A DNA stretch of 64,000 nt from Neoscytalidium dimidiatum (taxonomy: Eukaryota; Ascomycota; Dothideomycetes; Botryosphaeriales; Botryosphaeriaceae), in the NCBI GenBank assembly GCA_037367355.1, contig CM074699.1, forward strand, positions 2,976,001 through 3,040,000, written 5' to 3'. The number at the start of each line of letters is the position of its first letter. Position 1 is the stretch's first letter. The translations under genes were made by a program, and so were the position numbers. This document shows, piece by piece, positions 33,801 to 44,834 of the stretch. Under the pieces are notes generated by a model, which worked only from the letters and a program-made list of their open reading frames with translations, was not told where the DNA came from and did not search any database.

Positions 33801-36800
33801 AAAGAAGTCTTACTTTTAGAAAAACTAGGAGAATTCCTAACTAACCTTATACGGCAAGTAGCGGACCAAGCTATTCCGAAAACTACCCCGCTAGCTAAAG
33901 CTAAACCCTAGTGGAATTCTACTCTAATAGAGGCCTAAGGGAACCTTAAACGATAAACGCGGCTTATACGACGCTCGCCGGAGCTCGTAAATAAGCAAGA
34001 CTTCCTAAAAACCCGTAACGAATACTTCTCCTCTATTTACAAAGCTAAACGGGACTACTAGAATTCGTTTCTAAGTAAAAATACCCCCGAAACTATCTTT
34101 AAAGCAATAGCCTATATAAAACACCGTCCGATAGAACGAATCCCTCCGATTCGGGCTAAAAACAGCCTACTATAAGATAGCTAGAAGGGGAAAAGCTTCG
34201 CGCTAAAAGAAACGTTATTTCCATCCCCTCCTAACGCACGAATCGAAAATAACTAAATAAATTACTAGCCGGATCTAAGCTAGGAATGGCCAATTCTAGA
34301 TAAAAAAGAGCTCGAATAAACGTATTCGAACCTAATAAAAGGAACTACGCCCGGACCTAATTTAATATCCTAATAAATTATTATTTAGGCCTATAACGTA
34401 TCCCCGAAAGCCTTTTATTTTGTCTATTCGAACCTCTTTAAATATAGCTACTATCTAAAGTGCTAGAGATAAGCAACGGGGGCAATTTTAAAGAAACCTA
34501 ATAAGCCGGATCCCGCGAATCTAAAGACTTATAGGGTTATCTCTCTATTAAATTACCTAGGAAAAGTACTCGAACGAGTAATAGCTAAACGCCTCGGTTT
34601 TCTAGCGGAAACGACAAACCTAATTCACCCTATATAAATAGGGGGAAGACTTAAAAAATCCGCTATAGACGCCTGCTTTATTCTAACGAATTTAGTAGAG
34701 GAAAACCGAAAGGCAAAGCTAAAAATATCTACGCTATTTCTAGACGTACGCGGCGCTTACGACCACGTCGCGCAAGAATAACTCCTAGGAATTTTAAGAG
34801 AAGTTTCGACTAATCTCCGTAGATTAGAACTTTCTTAAATTCCCGACAATTACGCCTTAGTTTCGATAGAAATATAGAAGAATTTAGTAACGTAAAAACG
34901 GGTATACCGTAAGGAAGTCCTATTTCGCCGATACTATTTCTAATATATATCCGAGACCTATTCTAGATAAAATCCGCTACCTACTTATCTTATATCGACG
35001 ATATCTCTTTAATAGTAAGCTCGAAAAGCTAGAAAAGAAATATAAAGATATTAGAAAGAGAAGCGGAAAGACTCTATAAAATAGGCGCGGAAAATACTAT
35101 ATAATTCGACCTCGAAAAAACCGAATTAATATATTTTTCTAAAGAAAAAACGGCAAAAGATTCTACTCTAAAACTACCTACGGGGTTAGTTATAAAGCCT
35201 AAGAATCTAGTCCGATATCTAGGAGTTTTCTTAGACCTACTTCTTAATTTTAAGGAACACGTCGATATTAGAATAAGCCAAGCTCGTTCGAGCCTCTCGA
35301 GGATAAATAGACTAGCTAATATCGAAAACGGACTAAAACCTAATACGGTACGGCAGTTATACTTAGCCTACGTTACCTCCGTCTCCGATTACGGCTCTAT
35401 CTTATACTGGAATAACCAAGCGAATTTTAAACGAAAAGCTACGATACTCTAGAATCTAGCCCTACGGAAAATACTAGGCGTTTTTAAAACCGCTCTAATA
35501 ACTCCCCTCGAAATAGAAGCCGCGATCCTACCCTTAGAAATTTACTTAGAAAATAACCTCCGATCCTACGCCCTACGAAGTCTTAAATTAGACCAAAAAT
35601 ACCCAATTCAAAGCCTTCTAGAAAGAGAGAACGAATACGAAAGTAAGCTCGTTCGAAAAATTAGAGACTTTCTAAAAGATAAGCCGTATAACTTCGAAAC
35701 GGTTAATCCTTTCTACTTTCTACCCTGGGGGCTATCTACCCCCTACTCGGTTAAAGTCTCTAAACTCTCGAAAGAAGAATAAGCTAAGAAATACCTAAAC
35801 GAACTCGAAAACCCCCCGAATAATCTAATATCTATCTATACGGACGCAAGTTCGATTCCGAATAAAACCGGAATTAGACTAGTAGTTTTTATAGATAGAA
35901 ACGACCCTACCTTTAAAGACGAAACTACTATTATAGTAGGAAATATCGGGGATAATAACCTAGTTTATAACGGCGAACTAGAGGCTCTTACGAGAGCCCT
36001 CGAACTCGTAGTTAAAAACGGATATACCGATAAAGATATTAGAGTCTACGCGGATAACTAGGCCGCGCTCTACCGTCTAAAAACACTATCCGGAAATCTA
36101 GAACAACTAGCGTAAATACGAGCTTTAAATGCAGCTAAAACGCTTATCCTAAAAGGAAATTCAGTTTAATTAGAATAGGTCCCCGGCTATTTTAATATAC
36201 GCGGTAACGAAGAAGCAGATTCCCTAGCTAAATACGCCTATAAAATAAACCCGAATAACGAATCGACTAGCTACGTATTCTTTCGAATACTAACGCAAGC
36301 AGATTTTATTAATTCGTGGCAAAAAATAGCGAATAAGCAAGCGGAAATAGCCTCTAAAGAGTCTTATCTAAGGCGGTTTAACTAGAAAATAAAACGAAAG
36401 TTAATAGACTTCTCTACGGAGAGAGAAACTAGCTCCGCGTTTTACTAGCTTAAAATAGAATACGGATACTTTAAGTCCTATCTAAACCGCTTTAGACTAA
36501 ACCCCTCTAATAGCTGCCCGTATAATAATACGGCTAAATAAACCCCCCGGCACCTAATTCTAGACTATAAAAAGTATCGACCCGAAAAAGAAGATATATA
36601 TACTAGTCTAGAAACGAAAAACCCCTCCCTAGATCTCGTTTTTAATATCGAAGAAGGACGGAAGGCTCTTCTAAGCTTTTTATCGATAACTAAAATAGCT
36701 ACCCGAAAGTGGCTATTAGAACTTACTTCGACGGAAGTCTAAATACGTACTTTCGAAAAAACTAACTTTAGTCTCTCCTTTAAAAAGAAGTTATTCTCTC

Positions 36801-37030
36801 TTATTTTCTTTTATCTTCTACCTCTTCTTATCTCCCTACTTACTTTCCTATTTCTTCCTAAAAAAGCACCGGCTTAGCCCCTACTATTTCTAGACTCCTT
36901 CCCGAAGAAAACCCGAATAAAAACCCCGGTCGAAATACCGGACTAGATACGTTAGTAGACTAGCCGTCTTTTATAAGCTTAGCTTATATAAGGACGTTAA
37001 ACGAATAAATAAATAAATAAATAAATAAAT
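30850..37030 (+). mobile_element. Tad1-like non-LTR retrotransposon (LINE), RIP-inactivated
   Basis: ORF1 (about 31,500-32,990) ends with zinc-knuckle relics (IPKGI*CRNYLKNGYETAKY, KEYLTGEYKC, where Tyr replaces expected Cys/His). An endonuclease-like domain follows at about 33,100-33,620 (IIAGDFNIHPGDL, then RPIVIDLTLLSRGL). Reverse transcriptase lies at about 34,300-35,300 (LKTYRVISLLNYLGKVLERV, FLDVRGAYDHVA). RNase H lies at about 35,830-36,250 (SIYTDASS, YNGELEALTRALELV, VPGYFNIRGNEEADSLA). The element ends in an (AAAT)n tail at 37,004-37,030, typical of this LINE group. Many Trp/Gln codons are stops. The frame also shifts within the reverse transcriptase region around 34,850, so no functional protein remains. 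Confidence 0.85.
37004..37030 (+). repeat. (AAAT)n microsatellite tail of the LINE
   Basis: Six to seven perfect AAAT units directly follow the LINE 3' region and directly precede the right inverted-repeat arm. Short simple tails at this position are normal for Tad1/I-type LINEs. Confidence 0.8.
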
Positions 37031-37545
37031 AGATTCTAACTTTTACTAGTATTAGTAGACGATACTACCGCTATACTCTTATCTCGTAGTACTTATTCTT
37101 ATTGTCTTTCTACTTTCTATTCTTACGGCTCTTTATCTCCTACGGGCTTTCTATTAGTCTATACCTTTTACTTAGCTACTACGCCTATAGGCGTTCTTTT
37201 CGTAAGAATAGTAGTTACTACCTACTAGTATTTCTATATGTACCGTCGTCTTGTATTCCTTTTTTTCCCGTATAGAACTAAAGAACGCGGCTCTACGGGG
37301 CGTAGGGCTTCTAGCCCCCCGCGGCTTATTTTCCCTTACGGGCTTACGGCCCTTATAGCTATAAAGCCTATATATTCTAAAGTTTATAATACTAGAACCC
37401 TCTTTTTTATCTTTTCTTTTCGTAACTACGTAATAGCGCGTATAGCTATAAAGCTAAGATCTAAGAATCTAGCTAAGGGAATTAAGAGCTTTTAATAGAT
37501 ACTAGTCTTAGCGCTTTTTCTTAAGGTCGATTTCGAAGGTTATAT
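37031..37545 (-). repeat. Right inverted-repeat arm joined to a LINE 5'-end fragment, inverted
   Basis: Read on the minus strand, positions 37,545 to about 37,405 match the beginning of the LINE at about 30,899-31,030 (shared AAAAAGCGCTAA, CTTAGCTAGATTCT, AGCTATACGCGCTA). From about 37,395 down to 37,031 the sequence matches the left arm at 30,488-30,846. So an inverted chimera of a LINE 5' end and the arm sequence abuts the tail of the intact-length LINE. Confidence 0.6.
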
Positions 37546-37846
37546 AAATACGTATATTTATCTATTATCTAATAGAGACTCTCTTATACTATTTTTAAAC
37601 TCTTTATTTATATTTAGTCTTTATAACTATTAGATAGCTATCTAGTAGTTTTATAGATTAGAAAGAGATTAAAGTAACTAGTACTTTACTAGCTTAGTTA
37701 TAGTACGTTAAGAATAGGCGAATATATAAACCTATTTATCTTTCTCTTACTCTCTTTTCTTTTTCTCTTTATACTTAGATTTCTACTTAATAGTAATACT
37801 ATCCTTTAGGTTTTAGCTTCCTTATATTGGCTCGGTCCGACTCAAC

Positions 37847-38430
37847 ATGATCCTGCGAAACCCGAACACGGATGACGACACTGGAATTTTAGAGGTATCC
37901 TTCCTGGGGTATCAACTCTCGGCAAGCGCCACTTCATATTGGGATTTTGCCGTCGTGCAGAATACAGCTTTCTGGAGCTTTACAAACAGCGTAATAGCGA
38001 AGAGGCGCCACAATTATCGTATGGATGTCGCACGTAGGCTTTTGTTTGGATCACCTTACCATGATTAATGAAACACTTTTGCTATGGCACCACAGCTTCA
38101 CATCTTCGATCGAGTGAGCAACAGAGGGATAAAAGTTAGCGGGATATTGTTGACATCTGGGCCAATACGAATGGCACTTTGACATAGGTCGACGATGGCT
38201 CGGTTTGAAAGTGCCTCAAGGTTGGGAGAATGTGCATATTCTATGCCTGCAAATGACTCCGCGATGGGCGATGGGGTGGGTGTAGCAGCTAGCTTTCTTT
38301 CAAGCTTCGGGTGCTGCTGGGTGCTGCGTAGGCTTTTCATGTTGAAGACCTCAGCTAGTGGGACGAAGTCTCGTGTCGGGCGATGGGATGAAGGTGTGGA
38401 GGCTGTTTGGCCGCTTGTCTCTCCTTTCAA
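37847..38430. other. Right shoulder of the RIP block with weak open frames
   Basis: Normal base composition returns near 37,830. A 73-codon plus-strand frame (37,847-38,068) and a 110-codon minus-strand frame (38,098-38,430, with GIEYAHSPNLEAL and IPLTFIPLLL) look like possible fragments of genes cut by the insertion. I cannot assign a family to either. Confidence 0.3.
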
Positions 38431-38513
38431 GCGGACAAGCTAGTATTGCTGGTGATATATGAAGCCCTTGGCTCCGATTTAGAGCTTAACCATCGGTGAA
38501 GTTCGCGCGTCCC

Positions 38514-38546
38514 ACCACCACCACCACCACCACCACCACCACCACC
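38514..38546 (+). repeat. CCA/CAC trinucleotide microsatellite
   Basis: About eleven uninterrupted CAC-type triplets lie immediately upstream of the methyltransferase motif I. In that frame they would encode a Thr run. Confidence 0.85.
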
Positions 38547-39401
38547 GAGAGCGTGCTCGACCTTGGCTGCGGCCCTGGCCAGTTGCTATCCCATTTCATC
38601 TGGGCTGTGCGGGGAGCCCCCTCAGGTACAGCAGCAGACGCCAGACGCTAGCAACGGCAGCGCCTGCACTGACCTCGGCCCTTTCGTCGGCGTTGACCTC
38701 GCGGAGAACTTCTGGCCCATCCTACAAGGCCGTCTCGCCCGCGCTACAACCGCTCCCCTCAATGTCAGCCGCTTTGAAGGTACCACCGATACCATCCGAG
38801 CCATCTTTGCCGAAGACCGCCACGAGCTCCGACGTGGGGACGCGCGCGCGTATCTGGGCGCTGGGGCAAAGATCATCAACCCGATGCTTCCTGGCCACCT
38901 TGAGAGCAGGTCCCTGGTAGCCCGCGGCTTCGATCTCATCACCGCCAACCGCTCCCTCGTCCACGCCCCGCCCGCCATCCACGTTATCGTGCTACGGCAG
39001 TGGGCGTGTCAGTGCTCGCTCCAGGCGGACGGCTGGTTGTGGAGAGGGAGCTTCGCGTTGCCCGCCCAGAACACGTCTCAGGCCTTGCGTGTCCCGCTCA
39101 GCTGATATGGAAGTGCATCAATCTCGCAGATCCCAGCAGCCTCATCTGCCTCGAGCACCAGCAGTACGCTCCCGACCACTTCTGGCGGAGTTGCGAGGCG
39201 CAGCTGCGCGACATTGCCGACCAGGCTGGCTTGGTGGTTCAGGCATCGAGTGGCTCAGCCACGGCGACCACCGCATCGTCGACAATATCAACGCCGCCGT
39301 CGAACAGCAGCAGAATCACCACACGGTCGGAATGTTGCCATTACCACCGTTCAACTGCGCACCGAGCACCCGTTCTGCCAGAGAGCCGTTGGGGTAAGTG
39401 A
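38547..39401 (+). pseudogene. SAM-dependent methyltransferase gene, frame-broken
   Basis: Class I methyltransferase motifs occur in order but in different frames. Motif I, ESVLDLGCGPGQLLSHF, is at 38,547-38,597. FVGVDLAENFW (motif II-like) and FDLITANRSLVHAPP (motif IV-like) are in the frame open at 38,563-39,105. VSVLAPGGRLVVERELRV, followed by PDHFWRSCEAQLRDIADQAG, is in the frame open at 39,000-39,401. I found no introns of realistic length that join the three frames, so two frameshifts are likely. Base composition is normal, so the damage is not heavy RIP. It lies between the transposon block and the hairpin array. Confidence 0.5.
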
Positions 39402-40627
39402 GCAAGCCGCCTCAGTGTTTCCATGAAAATACATCACCGGCATTCCCTCAAATTAGGCACCACGAGAGGAATATCAAGGGGCACGCGATATCTGCCACCG
39501 CTGAGCAGATCCCCGACAGCGGCCCTGCGCTGCAGCTGGACGAGTTTGTCGGGTGGCATCTGGCGCGAGCTGATTCAATCTGTTGGTGGAGGGCGCTGCC
39601 AAGGCGGAATGCGGTCCGAAACTTGGCCCGCCCGAGCGCGCGCAGAGCGCAAACGTGGCACCTCTCCTGCTCACCCCAAGCCCACGCGCCATCATCCGTC
39701 ACCACCATCCATCATTCACCGTACCACCTTGCCTTTTCCAACGTCCCTGCTGCGCAGACTGACGCTTGGTGCAACGGGCCGATGGCAAGCTGCCTTGTAG
39801 GGCGGGGGAAGCATGCCGGCTTATCGCAACACCGCGGTGGGTACATGTCGCGCTATCACGCAATCAGCTGAGAAACGCGTGCGACCAGCCATCCCACTTG
39901 ACACCGCGAGCCATCTGCTTGTGCTTAATTAGCGCGTTGCCCGCTTTCTCCCGCCTCACGATGCTCACAACTCGACGGCCCGTTTCATCCGCTTGCTCTC
40001 GTCAAGGCACCCCAATCGTCCATCGGCTCGCTACTTGTTGCCACCATTGTAATGTTCTTGATGTAGTTGGTGAGCGTGCGTTCCATTTCTCCGCATTTCC
40101 TACTCGCTGCCCTGGCGGCTAGGCTCTGTGTTCCTTTCCTACATGCAACTCAAGAGTTAGGGCTGCTCTCAGACTATTCGCTGTGAAAGCCCGGGCGGGT
40201 GGGAAAGACCGAGCTGCCCCTGTCTTTTGTTTTCCCGAGCCCAGCTGGGCCTGGGCGGCATGGAGGCGCGGGCCACTCGATTTTTCGGGCTTGCTCAGGT
40301 CCTTGTCCTGGTTCGCGGAGTGTGTCGCGACGTAGCGGTCCGTCGACTTGTCCCAACGGCTCATTGCAGTGTCTGGGGATAGTTGCGCGTCACATTCGAC
40401 ATGCGGTAGGTGGATTGTTTTAGGACAATCGCATACACAAGCGCGAACGGTTATTGTTTCCATAAGGTGGTACAATCGATGTTTTGCGAGCGCGCGTCGT
40501 TGTAGCAACTTATAGAACAGTTCCCCGTTCGCTGCTTCGCGCCGTCAACCTCTCCCGTACCTGGCAACCGGTCAGATTTCAGGTTAGGTAGTCGCTGAAC
40601 CACTTCCGGGCCCTGCCCGCCGTCTAG
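39402..40627. other. Intergenic stretch
   Basis: I see no gene I can support. A 48-bp segment at about 40,155-40,203 (GCTCTCAGACTATTCG, then AAAGCCCGGGCGGG) recurs in diverged form at about 41,018-41,062, flanking the hairpin array. Confidence 0.4.
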
Positions 40628-40990
40628 CCTCACGACCTACCGCCTCGTGCCGTGGGCTCAGTGAGGCGAAAACGCGTTCACGTTCGGCCTCACCCCCTGC
40701 AGCTTCGTGCAGCGGCCTGGCGAGTGCCTCACCCCCCTGCCGCTTCTTGCGGTGGTCCTGGTGAGTGCCTCACCCCCTACTGCCTCATGCCGTGGCTTGG
40801 TGAGGCGGAATGCGTTCGCGTTGGCCGGCCGTACGAGACCTCTAGTTCCACCCCCTGCCGCTTCTTGCGGCGGCCTTGGTGAGGCAGGAACGCGTCCGCG
40901 TTAAACCGCACTACTAGATGTCGAGTTTCACCCCCTGCCGCTTCTTGCGGCGGCCTTGGTGAGGCAGGAACGCATTCGCGTGGACTCAAT
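40628..40990. repeat. Array of six hairpin-forming repeats
   Basis: Six related units begin near 40,628, 40,687, 40,727, 40,768, 40,848 and 40,927. The consensus is CCTCACCCCCTGCCGC, a TTCTT-type loop, then GCGGCGGCCTTGGTGAGG. The outer CCTCACC/GGTGAGG and inner GCCGC/GCGGC parts can pair. Four units are followed by an AACGCGTTCGCGTT-like linker. Units 5 and 6 are nearly identical. The array is GC-rich and not RIP-mutated, and it lies about 190 bp before the 41,181 gene. Confidence 0.7.
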
Positions 40991-41180
40991 TCTGGACGTC
41001 TGAGCTATTGAGTCAAGGCTACTCTCGGATGGAAATTGTTCGTAAAAGCCTGGGTGGGCGGGATCCTGCACTACTTAGTGCAGGGGCTTTCGTTTTCATA
41101 GCTTGCTATCGGGCCTGCTATTGATTGACGTTTGATCTAGGATTTCCTATTTTTGGCGCCCTGGTTCCTGTTCTCGCGCT

Positions 41181-43193
41181 ATGGAAGATCGCAAGTTCAG
41201 AGTGGAGGTCTTAGATGCTCAACTGCAGTTGATCTTTCAGAAGCCGGTTCTTGTACAATGGTGCGAGAAGGAGGGCGAGCGGTACCGGTATCTTGGACGC
41301 CTTTCGGAAGACAACGCCAATTTTACTCTCTGGATGGGTTATGACGTGAAGAACGAGGAGAAGGTCTTGATCAATTTCCATCTCCCTGTCGTTACTCGTA
41401 CCTCGGCCTCTCAGACCGCGAAGAACATGTACCTCGTCATTCCGGCTGAAGAGCTTGCGATGTCCATGTTTTTCGAGGCCGTAAAAGACCTTCCAGCCGA
41501 TACGCGTTCTCAACTACGAAAGGCCGGCTCGTTAGAGTCTAGCACGATTGCTCACATCCGGTTTGATCTCCGGAGTTTACCCGATGTTGTTATGCCTATT
41601 CCGCGAAGGAAGATGCACAAGCCTCTAGAAGGTCGTCCCCGAGAATTGCTTTCATGTCTTAGATCACTTTCGGAAGCGAAGAGCTTAGACATTTACCTCC
41701 AGGACGAGGATTCCACGGGAGAGCAATTGCTACAAATTTGTGAGAAATTCCAGAACGGAAGCCTTGTCACACCCCTTGTCGATTTCTCCTCAACGTACGG
41801 CGATGGATTCTTTGGAGGAAAGAACAATTGGGAAGATTACCCTTGTCACGCCCCTGTCGGAGCATCGTGGAATCCGTTTGTGGAGCCTGCGCCGCCCTAT
41901 GAAGAGGTGGTTCGACTATCGTCACCGCAGCATGATCCTCGAACTCTAGTTTCGCTCCGCAATGGCCGTGGTGCTTGTTTGGGTACCGCCCCGGAACGCG
42001 ATAACAACGGAACGCACCCATCTAGCCATGAACGGCAGCCAGGCTTCGACCATTTCCAGCAACCCAAGGCAACGGAAGCGTCGCCACACGCTGAGGGCAG
42101 TAATAGCCCCCAGTCGAGAGATGAGCTCCCGCATTCTTCCGACAAGCCTGCCAATGCCGGCAGCGACTGCGGAGTACTGCCAGCACGAATATCGCCTCTG
42201 GACAGCCGTCGCGGGGCGACGGAACCTATATCGTCGCACCTGGCCAAGCCACCAACCGCCCACGGCCGGCCCCACAACGACCGTACACACTTACGGCAGA
42301 GCGGCCAAGACTCCCCCAACGTCCAGTGCCATTCTCGGGCGCAGTATGCGGAGAAATTTGCCCTGCATCGACCTCTTAGAAAGCGCAGTTTTGATGATGC
42401 ATTTCAGGGTTCCGAATCGAGCGCCCAACACCACCTAGAGCGGCCGATCTTCGACCTGGCCCTGTCGCACGAAGAGAACCGTGAGCGCCCTGAGCAGACT
42501 GACGATCTTGAGCCGCCTCTTCAATATGGTAACGACAGTGGCCGCCAACGCAATGGTAACCCAGAGCTCAACCACGAAAATAAAGGCAATGCCGTTGCCA
42601 GTGAGGGAAGCGCCGAGCCCACTACTTCACTTACAAGTCCAACTCTGGTAGTTCAAAGAGGCACGCCGCATCCAGAGGAAACCCCAACGGAACCGGCTCC
42701 AGCGGAGGAAACCCCCGGATATCTTCAAACTCGTCTCTTCCATTGGATCTTGCATTCATGGGACCTAGATCCTCGATCCCACGAAACGTTCGCCACTCAG
42801 CTAAAGCAGCTCGGCCGCGCAGTCCGCGAAGGCGACTATGGGAACTTTGAGGGCATCTGGGTGAGGCTCGTGGAAAGCTTGACCGACAACTCACCAAACA
42901 CGTCGCCAGGTCCTCTCGAAACCTGTCGCAATGCTGAGCAGCTCGGATTCTACGTACAAAACTTTATTCACCGTAGAATCTGCCTCTTTGGTGAGCCTGT
43001 AGTTTTCAGAGAGTTGAGGGGAATTAAGAGAAGCATGGCGTGGGTTGAGGCGACTAAGGGTCAAGGTGATGACGCGGAAGAAGCACGACTGGCGCGGAAT
43101 TTAGTGCGGGAACAGCTGGCCTGGTTACTTTCGATTGCCTTCGTACGTGCAGAGAAAAGCATCGACAGAACTGTAACGCCAACCTTAGCCTAG
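41181..43193 (+). CDS. Uncharacterised fungal protein of 670 residues
   Basis: This is one long uninterrupted frame with a good start. I do not recognise the family. The N-terminal about 230 residues look folded (KFRVEVLDAQLQLIFQK, YRYLGRLSEDNANFTLWMG, then SSTIAHIRFDLRSLPDVV). A Pro-rich PAPPYEEVVRL motif follows near residue 240. About 280 residues of low-complexity, polar, Pro/Ser/Glu/His-rich sequence come next. The last about 130 residues look helical (TRLFHWILHSWDLDPRS, ENFIHRRICLFGEP-like, AEEARLARNLVREQLAWLLSI). There is no signal peptide, membrane helix or known catalytic motif. It is the first intact gene to the right of the transposon block. Confidence 0.7.
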   Translation: MEDRKFRVEVLDAQLQLIFQKPVLVQWCEKEGERYRYLGRLSEDNANFTLWMGYDVKNEEKVLINFHLPVVTRTSASQTAKNMYLVIPAEELAMSMFFEAVKDLPADTRSQLRKAGSLESSTIAHIRFDLRSLPDVVMPIPRRKMHKPLEGRPRELLSCLRSLSEAKSLDIYLQDEDSTGEQLLQICEKFQNGSLVTPLVDFSSTYGDGFFGGKNNWEDYPCHAPVGASWNPFVEPAPPYEEVVRLSSPQHDPRTLVSLRNGRGACLGTAPERDNNGTHPSSHERQPGFDHFQQPKATEASPHAEGSNSPQSRDELPHSSDKPANAGSDCGVLPARISPLDSRRGATEPISSHLAKPPTAHGRPHNDRTHLRQSGQDSPNVQCHSRAQYAEKFALHRPLRKRSFDDAFQGSESSAQHHLERPIFDLALSHEENRERPEQTDDLEPPLQYGNDSGRQRNGNPELNHENKGNAVASEGSAEPTTSLTSPTLVVQRGTPHPEETPTEPAPAEETPGYLQTRLFHWILHSWDLDPRSHETFATQLKQLGRAVREGDYGNFEGIWVRLVESLTDNSPNTSPGPLETCRNAEQLGFYVQNFIHRRICLFGEPVVFRELRGIKRSMAWVEATKGQGDDAEEARLARNLVREQLAWLLSIAFVRAEKSIDRTVTPTLA

Positions 43194-44834
43194 TACTGTA
43201 TAGGCGCTACGTTAGCATCCAGCTTCGGAACAGCCTACATGTTCCAAGCCACCACAGCTAGACTATTCTATCATCCTCCACATCCCTGCCCAAGCTATCC
43301 TTCGAACAGTGCCATATAAGAACTACTCTTATCCACATCTCTATAATGCGAATTCTATCGTGCATTTATCCAGATTGAGCAGCACCCACCCAAAACGATA
43401 CGGTCGTCGCTGCGCAGAGGAACCGTTCCACGCCCCCTCGCTCCTCTTCGCATTGCGTCATCGCTCCTACGTCGCTCCCCTCCCCCCAAATCTAATCCGA
43501 GAATGGGAATATGCTTCAATGGATCTTGTCGAAACAACAACAGAGACAGAACTGCAGCGACTAAAGCTAATATCAATAAACATCTACCAGGAGATTTGAA
43601 GTCTTGAGAATCAAAACTTTCACGACTTGGCCGTATACGTAGGGAAAATTGACAGTAGCATTCATTATGGATGTAGCGGCGGGTATAATGGTAAAGCACC
43701 ACGTGACCAAAATCACTCGCGTCAGGTACTCCTGGGGCGCAACTGCGCACTGAAGATCCCAAAATGAGAACTGCGAACTCGAATATTGGTGGGGTAATAA
43801 GGAAAAAAAAAATAAAGATAAAGTCCAAGGTAACCGAAACTGACTGATCAGCTTTGTTCACAAGAGTCCGAAGCCTGTCGAGACGGGCCTATCCTTTGAC
43901 CATAGTCTCCCTCATATAAATCCCAATAGCAGCATTCCAATAACATCGTCAGCCAGGAAAGCCACACGACCAAGCTGTATGAGAGTCTGAACAGCACTCA
44001 AGCAAGAATTGAGAAATGACGGAAAAGGGACTAGGTTGCAACTGTCTCTGATTCAGCTATAATATCAAAATAATTATGGTCGATAACGCATCGATATACC
44101 CACACATACCATTACTCACCGAAGAGATAACATCTACTCCGAAAAGGAATTGTTGCCCACTTCCCAACCAAAGCGAGCCAATCCGAATGCATCTGACATC
44201 CAGCCCGCATGTGAAAATTATAACCGCAGCACACCGCAATCACCATCGTCGATTCAGCACCACGTGCAAGATCTCGTCCGAATGAGCAAAAACAGCACCA
44301 ATAGGAGCAGATAATTACACTCCCAGTACACGGGAGCCCAGCCCTGGCATCATGACGACAGCATTTAAAGCACGAAAGAAAGGGAAAGAACAATGTGCAA
44401 CAGGAAATATGAGGAGCCATCATGAACAACTTCCATTCTTTTTACAACACTCGACAGACAGACTGAACATATCCTTAAATCATTCTTCCCTTTCTTCTTT
44501 TTTTTATTTTGGCAAACCAAACCAAACCCACACAAGTGGAGAAACGTACAAAAAGAAAAGAAAAAGGAAAAAGAAACAGGGAAGTAGTAAAGGAAAACAG
44601 TCCATGTTCATGAAAAAAAAAATAGAAGGAAAACTCCCCAAGCCTGTTGGATGACAAAAAGGAAATGCTTATACGAAAAACCAAAACACCATGAGCGCCA
44701 ATGATATGATGATTTGTTGTGTGGTGAGTGTAAACCCCGCTGATGCTTTGTTGCAGAGAAAGAGAAATGAGGAAAAACGGAATTTCGCCCCGACCGCCCA
44801 AATACATCTCACACCACACGTACACAATCCTCCT
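43194..44834. other. Intergenic region between two 3' ends
   Basis: This lies between the 3' ends of the 41,181 gene (plus) and the Prp24-like gene (minus). It contains several poly-A/poly-T tracts and short chance frames. I see no supported gene. Confidence 0.45.

Larger units (their letters stand above)
23030..37830. other. RIP-mutated transposon block
   Basis: The boundaries are sharp. Within about 14.8 kb the dinucleotides CA and TG are almost absent while TA is very common, the expected product of repeat-induced point mutation acting on both strands. Because TG is lost, ATG start codons are nearly gone, so almost no open frames begin here. Stops appear as TAG/TAA where CAG/CAA once stood. 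Named elements inside are listed separately. Confidence 0.9.

Noticed and set aside
30488..37395. A simple DNA transposon bounded by terminal inverted repeats
   Set aside because: The interior is a recognisable LINE with its own AAAT tail, and the right arm continues into an inverted LINE 5' fragment, so a plain TIR element does not fit. I keep it as an open question in the findings.
38626..38644. A 19-nt intron that would join methyltransferase motifs I and II
   Set aside because: It fits the frame but is far too short for a spliceosomal intron.
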